64,000 nt of DNA, taken from assembly GCF_038896935.1 (NCBI RefSeq), contig NZ_JBANDC010000017.1, forward strand, positions 1 to 64,000. The letters are read 5' to 3'. The notes beneath the pieces were generated by a model, which saw only the letters and a program-made list of their open reading frames with translations, was not told the DNA's origin and ran no database searches. Below, in pieces: positions 8,509 through 16,048 of this stretch (the stretch's first letter is position 1; every line of letters begins with the position of its first letter). This stretch comes from Collimonas rhizosphaerae. GTDB lineage: Bacteria; Pseudomonadota; Gammaproteobacteria; Burkholderiales; Burkholderiaceae_D. Both the position numbers and the translations under genes were made by a program.

Positions 8509-9363
8509 TCAAAGTGAGATGGTGCGTTGGCGCTGCTCTCCCAGGCCGTCGATGCCGAGCCGCATCACCTGGCCGGCGCGCAGGTAGCGCGGCGGTTTTT
8601 GCCCGAGGCCGACGCCGGGCGGCGTGCCGGTGGAAATCACGTCGCCTGGCTGCAGGCTCATGAAGCGGCTCAGGTAGCTCACCAGCGCCGGCACCTGGAA
8701 CACCATGGTCGAGGTATTGCCGTTCTGGTAGCGATGGCCGTCCACTTCCAGCCACAGGCCGAGGGCGTGCGGGTCGGCCACTTCGTCGGCGGTCACCAGC
8801 CACGGGCCGAGCGGGCCGAAGGTGTCGCAGCCCTTGCCCTTGTCCCAGGTGCCGCCCAGTTCGAGCTGGTATTGGCGCTCGGAGACATCGTTGATCACGC
8901 AATAACCGGCGACGTGCTTAAGGGCGTCGGCTTCAGTGATGTAGCGGCCGCCCTGGCCGATCACCACGCCCAGTTCCACTTCCCAGTCGGTCTTCAGGGA
9001 ACCGCGCGGGATTTCGACGTCGTCGTCCGGGCCGCAGATCGCGCTGGTCCATTTATTGAACACCACCGGCTCCGCCGGCACGTCCATGCCGGATTCGGCG
9101 GCGTGGTCGGAATAATTCAAGCCGATGCAGATGAACTTGCCGACGACGCCGACGCAAGGTCCGAGCCGCAAATCCTGCTGCGGCGCGCCGGCCACCAGCG
9201 GCAGGCTGTCCAGGTCCAGCGCCCGCAATTTATCCAGCTCCGGCGGTGTCAGGAAGCGGCCGGCGATATCCGCCACCACGCCAGACAAGTCGCGCACGCG
9301 CCCCTGCGCATCCAGCACGCCGGGTTTTTCCTGGCCTTTCTGGCCGTATCTCAACAACTTCAT
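8509..9363 (-). CDS. Fumarylacetoacetate hydrolase family protein, probable 2,4-diketo-3-deoxy-L-fuconate hydrolase
   Basis: 284 aa. The N-terminal small domain is followed by the FAH fold: 'KFICIGLNYSDHAAESG', 'PVVFNKWTSAICGPDDD', 'TDWEVELGVVIG' with the metal-binding acidic residues, 'YCVINDVSERQYQ' and the C-terminal 'GDVISTGTPPGVG'. In the non-phosphorylative L-fucose pathway a hydrolase of this family splits 2,4-diketo-3-deoxy-L-fuconate to pyruvate and L-lactate. The match between this pathway step and the operon neighbours supports the specific name; without the context only 'FAH family' could be claimed. Confidence 0.85.
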   Translation of the reverse strand: MKLLRYGQKGQEKPGVLDAQGRVRDLSGVVADIAGRFLTPPELDKLRALDLDSLPLVAGAPQQDLRLGPCVGVVGKFICIGLNYSDHAAESGMDVPAEPVVFNKWTSAICGPDDDVEIPRGSLKTDWEVELGVVIGQGGRYITEADALKHVAGYCVINDVSERQYQLELGGTWDKGKGCDTFGPLGPWLVTADEVADPHALGLWLEVDGHRYQNGNTSTMVFQVPALVSYLSRFMSLQPGDVISTGTPPGVGLGQKPPRYLRAGQVMRLGIDGLGEQRQRTISL

Positions 9364-9402
9364 GGTTTCGCTTTCATCGTGATGTCATGCAACAGGGATT
9401 GA

Positions 9403-10167
9403 TTAGTTGGACCAGCCGCCATCGATCAGATGGATGGCGCCGGTGGTGAAGGAAGATTCGTCGGAAGCCAGGTACAGGGCCAGCGCGGCGATTTCTTCGG
9501 CCTTGCCCACCCGTCCCATCGGCTGGCGGGCGACAAACGCAGCCTCGATTTCTGCAATCGGCACGCCTTGCTGGCGCGCCTGTTCCTTGATCCTGGCCTC
9601 AAGGGAAGGCGATTCCACGGTGCCGGGACAGATCGCGTTGCAACGGATGCCCTTGGCGACAAAATCCGCCGCCACCGCCTTGGTCAGGCCGATTACTGCT
9701 GCCTTGGTGGCGCCGTAGACGAAGCGGTTGGGCACGCCTTTGACGCTGGACGCGGCTGACGCCATGTTGATGATGGAGCCGCCGCCCTGCGCCAGCATGC
9801 CCGGCAGCAGCGCGCGGATCAGGCGGTACATGGACGAAACGTTGAGGTCCCAGGAAAACTGCCAATCCTGTTCGCTGCAATCGAGGATGCTGCCGTGGTG
9901 GACAAAACCGGCGCAATTGAACAGCACGTTGAAAGGTGAATCTGCCTGCGCCAATGCAGCCACGGCCTTGGCGTCGGTGACGTCGAGATGGCGGGTGCCG
10001 AGCTCGGCGCCGGCGGCGCGGGCCAGCGCGGCGGTCTGGTCCAGTGCGTCCTGGTTGATGTCGGTCGCCAGCACCTGCGCACCTTCGCGCGCAAACATCA
10101 GGGCGCTGGCGCGTCCTATGCCCTGGCCTGCCGCCGTCACCAGGATGCGTTTTCCTTGAAGCCTCAT
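9403..10167 (-). CDS. Short-chain dehydrogenase, probable 2-keto-3-deoxy-L-fuconate dehydrogenase
   Basis: 254 aa, classical SDR: TAAGQGIG near the N-terminus (residues 11-18), 'FNCAGFVHHG' in place of NNAG, catalytic Ser about 139, Tyr151 and Lys155 ('YGATKAAV'). It would oxidise C4 of 2-keto-3-deoxy-L-fuconate, giving the 2,4-diketo acid used by the next gene. The ATG at 10167 has GGAG 9 nt upstream and is preferred to the GTG at 10173. It is the first gene of the operon, about 90 nt from the predicted transcription start. Confidence 0.85.
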   Translation of the reverse strand: MRLQGKRILVTAAGQGIGRASALMFAREGAQVLATDINQDALDQTAALARAAGAELGTRHLDVTDAKAVAALAQADSPFNVLFNCAGFVHHGSILDCSEQDWQFSWDLNVSSMYRLIRALLPGMLAQGGGSIINMASAASSVKGVPNRFVYGATKAAVIGLTKAVAADFVAKGIRCNAICPGTVESPSLEARIKEQARQQGVPIAEIEAAFVARQPMGRVGKAEEIAALALYLASDESSFTTGAIHLIDGGWSN

Positions 10168-10237
10168 GAACACTGTCTCCGTATTGTTTATTGTGCGGAA
10201 CTTGCCTGCCGATTGATGGCAATCGGTCTATAGGTCC

Positions 10238-10252
10238 ATTGGTTGGACCAAT
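10238..10252. promoter_or_regulatory. GntR/FCD-type operator ATTGGT-N3-ACCAAT
   Basis: A perfect 6-3-6 inverted repeat, ATTGGTTGGACCAAT on the plus strand. This layout is that of PdhR/LldR/FadR-type GntR regulators (TTGGTnnnACCAA). It lies just downstream of the predicted start of transcription of the fucose operon, where a bound repressor would block elongation. No GntR gene is in the window, so the cognate regulator must be encoded elsewhere. Confidence 0.65.
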
Positions 10253-10264
10253 TCGCTTGAGGCA

Positions 10265-10293
10265 ATCATAATGGTTAAATTTTGGCTTTGCAA
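10265..10293 (-). promoter_or_regulatory. Sigma70-type promoter of the fucose operon
   Basis: On the minus strand the -35 box TTGCAA (10293-10288) and the -10 box TATGAT (10270-10265) are separated by exactly 17 nt. The start of transcription would fall near 10258, just ahead of the ATTGGT-N3-ACCAAT operator and about 90 nt upstream of the first ATG. Confidence 0.65.
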
Positions 10294-10491
10294 TACATAA
10301 TTGCCGGCCGCCTGCCGTCGGGACCAGAGGCACCTTGCCTTCAGGTAACGATATGCTGCAATATGCAACGCATAACCACCCGCCCCTTTCTCAGCATGCC
10401 CAGTTTCCAGCAAACGCCCAGTTGCATCCTTGCGCCAGGAACCCGCCATATCCATGCGCAAGCCTGTGCCGTTCCCTGACATCGTCAATCC

Positions 10492-11271
10492 ATGACCGAT
10501 ACCACCGCCCTGGCGCCCCGACGCCCGCTGTTTCAAATTACCGGATTCAAGTTCCGCCTGTGGCCGATCGTGCTTGCCGCGATCCTGATGCAGCTCATGC
10601 TTTGGCCGGCGCGCGAAGCCGCACGCTGGCTGTTCAAGCATGAGCCTGGCTGGTTCCACCATCAGGTCTGGGCCTTCGTCGGCCTGGCCGAGCTGTTCCA
10701 GGTTGCAGTCGGACTGATGGCCGTCGCGATCATGCGGCGCTGCCTGCCGCAGGCCGATCCGTACCTGCGCTGGCCGCCGCGGCGCAGCTACGCCGGCCTG
10801 GCCGTGCTGATCGGCGCCGGCATGGCGCTGCTGATGCTGGTGGCGGACTATTGGCCGCAGCTGCTCAGCCGCACCGCACCGCAGGGCGGCTACGAGATGA
10901 CCGCGCTCGGCATTCCCGGCTGGCTGGCAGTGATGTTCGCCGCCGGCCCCAACGAAGAAATCATTTTCCGCGGCGTGCTGGTCGGCATGCTGACGGTGCT
11001 GGTGCCTGGACGGGTGCGCCTGGCGCAGTTCGAGATCCCGGTGTCGGGCGTGATCGTCGGCCTGCTGTTCGGCGCCGCCCATTACGGCAGTTTTTTCAAC
11101 GACCCGCTATACCAGGCGGTGGCCCAGCAGCTCTACGCCTTCCTCTTCGGCCTGACCTATGTCTGGCTGATGGAACGCTCGCGCAGCCTGCTGGCGCCGA
11201 TGATCGCGCATGGCGTCGGCGATGTGCTGGAGGTGGCGGCGGTGATGCTGCTGTCCGCCGCCTGGGCCTGA
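10492..11271 (+). CDS. CPBP-family intramembrane metalloprotease
   Basis: 259 aa with about six hydrophobic segments. The motifs of the CAAX protease/bacteriocin-processing (Abi) family are present: EExxxR as 'NEEIIFRG' (Glu155, Glu156, Arg160), 'LLFGAAH' with His197, and 'MIAHGVGD' with His240 and Asp244. These residues form the metal-dependent catalytic centre within the membrane. Substrate unknown; bacterial members are linked to peptide processing, immunity or envelope stress. It is monocistronic, and its stop codon directly abuts the end of the convergent glycerophosphodiesterase gene, with no spare base between them. Confidence 0.85.
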   Translation: MTDTTALAPRRPLFQITGFKFRLWPIVLAAILMQLMLWPAREAARWLFKHEPGWFHHQVWAFVGLAELFQVAVGLMAVAIMRRCLPQADPYLRWPPRRSYAGLAVLIGAGMALLMLVADYWPQLLSRTAPQGGYEMTALGIPGWLAVMFAAGPNEEIIFRGVLVGMLTVLVPGRVRLAQFEIPVSGVIVGLLFGAAHYGSFFNDPLYQAVAQQLYAFLFGLTYVWLMERSRSLLAPMIAHGVGDVLEVAAVMLLSAAWA

Positions 11272-12672
11272 TTACTGCTGGCTTTCCTTGATGAAGGAAG
11301 CGCGCGCGGCTACCCCGGTGTTGGCGAAATCGGTGAACACACCGTCGATGCCGGCCCGGAAGTAAGTCAGGAATTCCGCGCTCGGATCACCCTTGTAGAT
11401 GCCGGCCAGGTACTTTTGCTCGTTGCGGAAAGTATAGGAATGCACGAACAGGCCAGCCTTGTGCGCATCGGCGATGAGGCTGGTCGGCGTGATCGTGTTG
11501 ACGTCGACCAGTGAGCCGGTATACGGCGTGCCGTCGGCATTGGTCGCCTTGAACGGCACGATGGTATGCGCCATCACCTGCGGCTTCCATGGGCCGATGC
11601 CATCGGCATAGGTCTTGACTTCGGCCAGCCCTGCCGGGGTCAGCATGGCGCCGAAATAACGGCCGTCGCCGGCCAGCGTCCAGCTGTACGGACGGCCATC
11701 CACGAAGTTGTAGACATCGTTGGTCTGGTAAATCATCTCGCCGGTCTTGTAGTTGACGTCGTTGCCGTCGACCAGCTGTACCATTTTCGTATTCAGGCCG
11801 GCCGAACGCATGTACTTCAGGCTGGCCGGATCAAAGCTCTGCACATAGATCGGCGCCGTTTTGCTGTTCAGGTTGTTGTCCTTGATGAGCTTGATGATCG
11901 CGTCTTCGAACGGGTGCTTGCCGCTGCCGCAGCCGTTGGCGATGGCTTGCGCGTTGTTCCAGTACGGATTCTTCGATTCCGGGTAGACCGTAATCGTGCG
12001 GCCGCTGGCGGCGCCCTTGGCTTTGGCGATGTCGATGATTTCCTGCATCGTCAGGATCGGATATTTACCGTTCAGCGCCGTCGGCCGCAGGTCGCGAGCG
12101 TCGTAGGTGGTGCCGCCTATCCATTGTTTCAGCTCGGCCACGGTGAAGTCGGTAATCGACCAGTCGCCGGTATGGTCCTCGCCGTCCACCACCAGCGATT
12201 TCAGCACCGATTTCGGATCGCTGGGATCGGTCAGGTCGCTCAGGTACTGCGCCGGGCCGCCGTAGGTGGCGAGCGAATAGCTGACGTTCACCAGCACGCC
12301 CGGCACCGTGCGCTTGCGCGCCGCCACCGTGGCGTTGGTCTGGGCTACCGTGGCAATGTTGGTGTTGTCGCTCAGCCACGGATTGTGGCGGGCCACCAGC
12401 ACGCAATCCTTGGTCAGGTGCAGGTCTTCTTCCAGCGAATCGGCGCCGACGTCGGCTGCGGCTTCATAAGACGGCTGCGTTTCTTCCGGATACAGCCCCG
12501 GCAACCCGCGATGACCGATCACCAGCGGCATTGCGCCGTCCAGGGTCTGGAACTTGGCGGCGCCAGGGTTGCCGCTGTCGCCGCCACCGCAGGCGGTCAG
12601 CGCGGCGGCGGCCGCGAGCTGGGTCAGGATCAGGATCGAACGGGAGGCGGAACGGCTGTCTTTGAGGTGCAT
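11272..12672 (-). CDS. Glycerophosphodiester phosphodiesterase family lipoprotein
   Basis: 466 aa from the ATG at 12672. The N-terminus is a lipoprotein signal (ILTQLAAAAALTACGGG, lipobox Leu-Thr-Ala-Cys), so the enzyme is probably membrane-anchored in the periplasm. The GDPD core begins 'PLVIGHRGLPGLYPEET' with the catalytic His-Arg, followed by 'DSLEEDLHLTKD' (metal-binding acidic pair) and 'LVARHNPWLSD' (second catalytic His). The C-terminus has 'DGVFTDFANTGVAAR', the usual end of the TIM barrel. At over 460 aa it is the long, GlpQ-like form. Predicted reaction: glycerophosphodiester to glycerol-3-phosphate and an alcohol. Upstream in-frame starts exist but lack the lipoprotein N-terminus. 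Confidence 0.85.
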   Translation of the reverse strand: MHLKDSRSASRSILILTQLAAAAALTACGGGDSGNPGAAKFQTLDGAMPLVIGHRGLPGLYPEETQPSYEAAADVGADSLEEDLHLTKDCVLVARHNPWLSDNTNIATVAQTNATVAARKRTVPGVLVNVSYSLATYGGPAQYLSDLTDPSDPKSVLKSLVVDGEDHTGDWSITDFTVAELKQWIGGTTYDARDLRPTALNGKYPILTMQEIIDIAKAKGAASGRTITVYPESKNPYWNNAQAIANGCGSGKHPFEDAIIKLIKDNNLNSKTAPIYVQSFDPASLKYMRSAGLNTKMVQLVDGNDVNYKTGEMIYQTNDVYNFVDGRPYSWTLAGDGRYFGAMLTPAGLAEVKTYADGIGPWKPQVMAHTIVPFKATNADGTPYTGSLVDVNTITPTSLIADAHKAGLFVHSYTFRNEQKYLAGIYKGDPSAEFLTYFRAGIDGVFTDFANTGVAARASFIKESQQ

Positions 12673-12852
12673 GGCGGTGTGGGCTTGAGTGTAAAGACCT
12701 TCGATTATCGATTGTTTCGATGACCATGTGATGACAGACGGCAATTCTCCCGCCACCGCGGCGGCGGCCCGCTTGCGCTCCTGACGGAAACTGGCAGCAG
12801 AAACCGTTAAGCTTCATGTTTTACATGCCCGCATCCGGCAAGAAAGACATGA

Positions 12853-13959
12853 ATGACGACTACCGAGAACGCCGCCCTGAAAGAGATCTTCGACAAGGCC
12901 CGCTTCCGCAGCGTGGCGCTTGAAGTGGCTGCAATCTATCCTGCATTCGACGCCAAGCGTTTCCTCAAGCTGGCGTTCGCCGGGCTCGACCAGCTGAGCC
13001 TGATGCAGCGCCTGCGCCGCATGACGGAAGCATTGCATGCCACCTTGCCCGAGAATTATCGCCAGGCGGTGAAAATCCTGCGCGCGCTGGCGCCGCGCAT
13101 CGACCATGGTTTCGCGACCCTGGTCTTGCCCGACTATGTCGGCCAGCACGGGCAGCACGACTTCGACTGGTCGATGGATGCGCTGAAGTATTTCACCGGT
13201 TTCGGTTCGTCCGAATTTGCCGTGCGCGAATTCCTGCGCCTCGACACCGCGCGGGCGCTGGCCATCATGGAATCCTGGTCGCGCGACGATAGCGACGCCG
13301 TGCGCCGGCTTGCCAGCGAAGGCTGCCGCCCGCGCCTGCCCTGGTCGTTCCGGCTCGACGCCATCCTCGCCGATCCGTCCCTGGCGGCGCCGATCCTCGA
13401 GAATTTGCGCGCCGACCCCAGCCTGTATGTCCGCAAATCGGTGGCCAACCACCTCAACGACATCACTAAATCCCATCCGGAATGGGTGCTGGACCGGCTC
13501 GCGGCCTGGCCGCTCGACAACCCGCAGACGGCCTGGATCGCCAGGCACGCGCTGCGCTCGCTGATCAAGGCCGGCAACCCGCGCGCACTGGCGGTGATCG
13601 GCGCCGGCGGCGCGCCCGAAGTAAACATCAGCAAATTCACGGTGACGCCGCGCCAGCTGGCGTTGGGCGAACGCGTGACCCTGTCGTTCGACCTGGTATC
13701 CAGGTCAGCGCAGAGCCAGCGCCTGGTGATCGATTACAAGATGCACTACGTGAAAAAATCGGGGGCCACCACGGCCAAGGTGTTCAAGCTCAAGGAGCTG
13801 ACGCTGGCAGGCGCCCAGCGGGTATCCATCGAGCGCAGCCAGAGCATCCGCGATTTCACTACCCGCATCCATTATCCGGGACGGCACGAGGTAGAAATTC
13901 TGGTGAACGGCCAATCCATGGCGCGCGGATTCTTTGAATTGCGCCGCGACACCGAATAA
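12853..13959 (+). CDS. AlkC-like DNA alkylation repair protein with C-terminal Ig-like domain
   Basis: 368 aa. Residues 1 to about 245 are alpha-helical HEAT-like repeats of the DNA alkylation-repair superfamily ('YVRKSVANHLNDITKSHPEWVL', 'WIARHALRSLIKAGNPRAL'). Residues about 255-365 are beta-rich: 'FTVTPRQLALGERVTLSFDL', 'LVIDYKMHYVKKSG' and 'YPGRHEVEILVNGQ', as expected for an immunoglobulin-like domain. A HEAT-like glycosylase core plus Ig domain is the architecture known for a subset of AlkC enzymes, which remove 3-methyladenine/3-methylcytosine. Activity on this protein is inferred. It is a single gene, divergent from the phosphodiesterase. Confidence 0.78.
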   Translation: MTTTENAALKEIFDKARFRSVALEVAAIYPAFDAKRFLKLAFAGLDQLSLMQRLRRMTEALHATLPENYRQAVKILRALAPRIDHGFATLVLPDYVGQHGQHDFDWSMDALKYFTGFGSSEFAVREFLRLDTARALAIMESWSRDDSDAVRRLASEGCRPRLPWSFRLDAILADPSLAAPILENLRADPSLYVRKSVANHLNDITKSHPEWVLDRLAAWPLDNPQTAWIARHALRSLIKAGNPRALAVIGAGGAPEVNISKFTVTPRQLALGERVTLSFDLVSRSAQSQRLVIDYKMHYVKKSGATTAKVFKLKELTLAGAQRVSIERSQSIRDFTTRIHYPGRHEVEILVNGQSMARGFFELRRDTE

Positions 13960-13962
13960 ATC

Positions 13963-14151
13963 AACGCGGCAAGACGTGCCAGGTAGGGCGTAATAGCGAA
14001 GCGTATTACGCCGTATGTTTGACCGGTGTCATGCAGCATTCTCTGATTGCCATTTGCCCCGCTTCATTTGGCATCGCTGCCCTCAGGAGCACATCACATG
14101 CGGCGTAATACGCTCCGCTATTACGCCCTACAGAGTGCGCCTTGCCGTGTT
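13963..14151. repeat. REP-like doublet (REPIN candidate)
   Basis: Two copies of a G+C-rich element in opposite orientation: one at 13983-14013, core GGCGTAATA-GCGAAGCG-TATTACGCC, and one at 14102-14129, core GGCGTAATA-CGCTCCGC-TATTACGCC. Each forms its own hairpin with a 9-bp stem. Outside them a further pair of arms, AACGCGGCAAG (13963-13973) and CTTGCCGTGTT (14141-14151), is also inverted. The whole unit can fold into a long cruciform. The layout is that of a REP doublet mobilised by a RAYT transposase, which is not in the window. Confidence 0.65.
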
Positions 14152-14280
14152 GCATCCTCCAACATTAAATATCGTTAATGAACCGCCAATCCGGGCTTAA
14201 CCCCTGGTCGTGCAAAGTGTCGTTGCCGCTCTTCACAAAACTGCGGGCGACACCATTCCTTCTTTTTATTGGAGCACACC

Positions 14281-14607
14281 ATGAACTCGAAATTACTCAT
14301 TCCAGCCCTCGTTGCCTTGGCACTGTCGTTCTCGGCCGCTTCTTCCATGGCCGCCGACAATCACAGCCTGCTGGGCGAAACCGCGTCGGCAACCGCCGTC
14401 AGCCGCACCATCACGATTACCCCCGACACCAAGTACATCAATGTGCAAGGCGGCCAGGCGGTTGAATTCAACGTCGGAGGCAGCACGTTCGGCTGGACGT
14501 TCGACGGCTCGGCCAGGGCGTTCAACCTGAACAGCGTGGCGCCTTCGGGCTTGCTTGACCACATGGTCAAAGTCTATGTCGCGCCCAACCCGCTCTACAA
14601 CGGCTAA
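14281..14607 (+). CDS. CzcE-like periplasmic copper/heavy-metal-binding protein
   Basis: 108 aa with a signal peptide of about 24 residues (cleaved after SSMAA). The mature part 'SRTITITPDTKYINVQGG', 'VEFNVGGSTFGWTFDG' and 'APSGLLDHMVKVYVAPNPLY' follows the CzcE family from end to end. CzcE of Cupriavidus is a dimeric periplasmic copper-binding protein. The ATG at 14281 is preceded by GGAG; an earlier in-frame start would spoil the signal peptide. Unusually, no czcCBA, cop or metal-sensing genes flank it: the RND pump downstream is of the drug (HAE-1) type. Confidence 0.8.
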   Translation: MNSKLLIPALVALALSFSAASSMAADNHSLLGETASATAVSRTITITPDTKYINVQGGQAVEFNVGGSTFGWTFDGSARAFNLNSVAPSGLLDHMVKVYVAPNPLYNG

Positions 14608-14726
14608 AACACCCTGATCGCGGCATTTCATCGCGGATAAGAGGCAGCGCTGCAGTCCAGACACAGCCTGCCCTCCGCTCCTCATCCAGCCCCGGCTGTT
14701 TTTCTTATTCAATCGTGGCGCGCGTT

Positions 14727-14750
14727 ATCGAAACTGACATCGAAACTGAC
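14727..14750. promoter_or_regulatory. Perfect 12-bp tandem direct repeat upstream of the RND operon
   Basis: ATCGAAACTGAC occurs twice back to back (14727-14738 and 14739-14750), 52 bp ahead of the adaptor gene ATG. OmpR/PhoB-type regulators bind direct repeats spaced about one helical turn apart, and such a regulator is encoded just downstream of the pump. The repeat is seen directly; binding is inference. Confidence 0.45.
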
Positions 14751-14802
14751 GCGAATTGCGCCGAACCAACCGTTTCGGCAACCGACAAATGGGGTTGGAC
14801 CT

Positions 14803-16035
14803 ATGTATCCGTATAAAACACACCGATGTGGCGCTAACCTCGCAGCCTCGCTGGCCCTGCTGTCGCTGGCCGCTTGCGGTCCCGCCAAGCAGGCGGCGCC
14901 GGCACCGGCGGCGCCGCAGGTCAGCGTCATCACGGCCCGCCGCACCAGCGTGCCGGTCAGCACCGAACTCCCCGGCCGCACCTCTGCCTACCTGGTAGCG
15001 CAGGTGCGCGCCCGTGTCGACGGCATCGTGCAAAAGCGCAGTTTCCAGGAAGGCGCCGACGTCAAAGCGAACCAGGCCCTGTACCAGATCGATCCGGCGC
15101 CGTACCGCGCCGCCTTGGACAGTGTGCTGGCAGCCCGCCAAAAAGCCGAAGCGAACCTGGCCGCAGCCAGTTCGCAGGCTGAGCGCTACAAGGTTCTGAT
15201 CGGCGGCAACGCCGTCAGCAAGCAAGCCTACGACAATGCGGTTGCGGCGCAAGGCCAGGCCGCCGCCGATGTCGCCGCCGCCAGGGCCGCGGTAGCCAGC
15301 GCCGGCATCAACCTGGGATATACCAGCGTGGCGTCGCCGATTACCGGGCGCAGCAGCGTGTCTCAGGTAACCCAAGGCGCGTACGTGCAGGCCAGCGCAG
15401 CCACGCTGCTGACCACGGTGCAGCAGATCGATCCGATCTATGTCGACCTTAACCAGCCCAGCATCGCCGGCTTGCAGTTGCGGCGCGATGTCGCCAGCGG
15501 GCAGGTCAAGCTGAACGGCGCCGGCCAGGCCAAGGTAACGCTGACGCTGGAGGACGGCAGCCAGTATCCGCTGGCCGGCACGCTGCAGTTCAACGGCGTC
15601 ACGGTCGATCCCAGCACCGGTTCGGTTACCGTGCGCGCGATTTTCCCGAATCCCAAGTATGTCCTGCTGCCTGGCATGTTTGTCCATGCCCGCATCGAGC
15701 AAGGGGTGAACAACCAGGCGTTCCTGGTGCCGGTTTCCGGCGTCAGCCATAACCCGCAAGGACAAGCCACCGCATTCGTGGTCGGGCCTGACCGCAAGGT
15801 GGTGCAGCGCACGCTCCAGGCCCAGGACATGGCCGGCGGCAGCTGGGTGGTTACCGCCGGCCTGAATGAAGGCGACAAGGTGATTGTCAGCGGCGGCCAG
15901 AAAGTACAGGCCGGGATGCTGGTCGATGCATCGGAAGCGCCCAATCCGGTCCAGCCGCCGCCGGCGCCTGTCCCGGCGCCCGGCGCCCCGGCAGGACCGC
16001 ACAGCCCCGCGCCAGCCATTGTTGCAAGCAAATAA
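14803..16035 (+). CDS. RND efflux periplasmic adaptor lipoprotein (AcrA/MexA family)
   Basis: 410 aa. The lipoprotein signal ends LLSLAACGPAK (Cys26 or so). The mature protein shows the membrane-fusion order: lipoyl half 'AQVRARVDGIVQKRSFQEGADV', an alpha-hairpin rich in Ala/Gln (about 105-165), second lipoyl half 'YTSVASPITGRSSVSQVTQGAYV', beta-barrel 'VTVRAIFPNPKYVLLPGMFVHARI' and the membrane-proximal domain. A Pro/Ala-rich tail (PPPAPVPAPGAPAGP) ends the protein. It links the inner-membrane pump to the outer-membrane channel. First gene of the adaptor-pump-channel operon, 13 nt ahead of the pump gene. Confidence 0.93.
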   Translation: MYPYKTHRCGANLAASLALLSLAACGPAKQAAPAPAAPQVSVITARRTSVPVSTELPGRTSAYLVAQVRARVDGIVQKRSFQEGADVKANQALYQIDPAPYRAALDSVLAARQKAEANLAAASSQAERYKVLIGGNAVSKQAYDNAVAAQGQAAADVAAARAAVASAGINLGYTSVASPITGRSSVSQVTQGAYVQASAATLLTTVQQIDPIYVDLNQPSIAGLQLRRDVASGQVKLNGAGQAKVTLTLEDGSQYPLAGTLQFNGVTVDPSTGSVTVRAIFPNPKYVLLPGMFVHARIEQGVNNQAFLVPVSGVSHNPQGQATAFVVGPDRKVVQRTLQAQDMAGGSWVVTAGLNEGDKVIVSGGQKVQAGMLVDASEAPNPVQPPPAPVPAPGAPAGPHSPAPAIVASK

Positions 16036-16048
16036 GGAAGAACCGGCA

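Noticed and set aside
14687..14708. Possible terminator CAGCCCCGGCTGTTTTTCTT after the CzcE-like gene
   Set aside because: Only a 4-bp stem with a 4-nt loop is possible; too weak to list, though the T-tract is suggestive.
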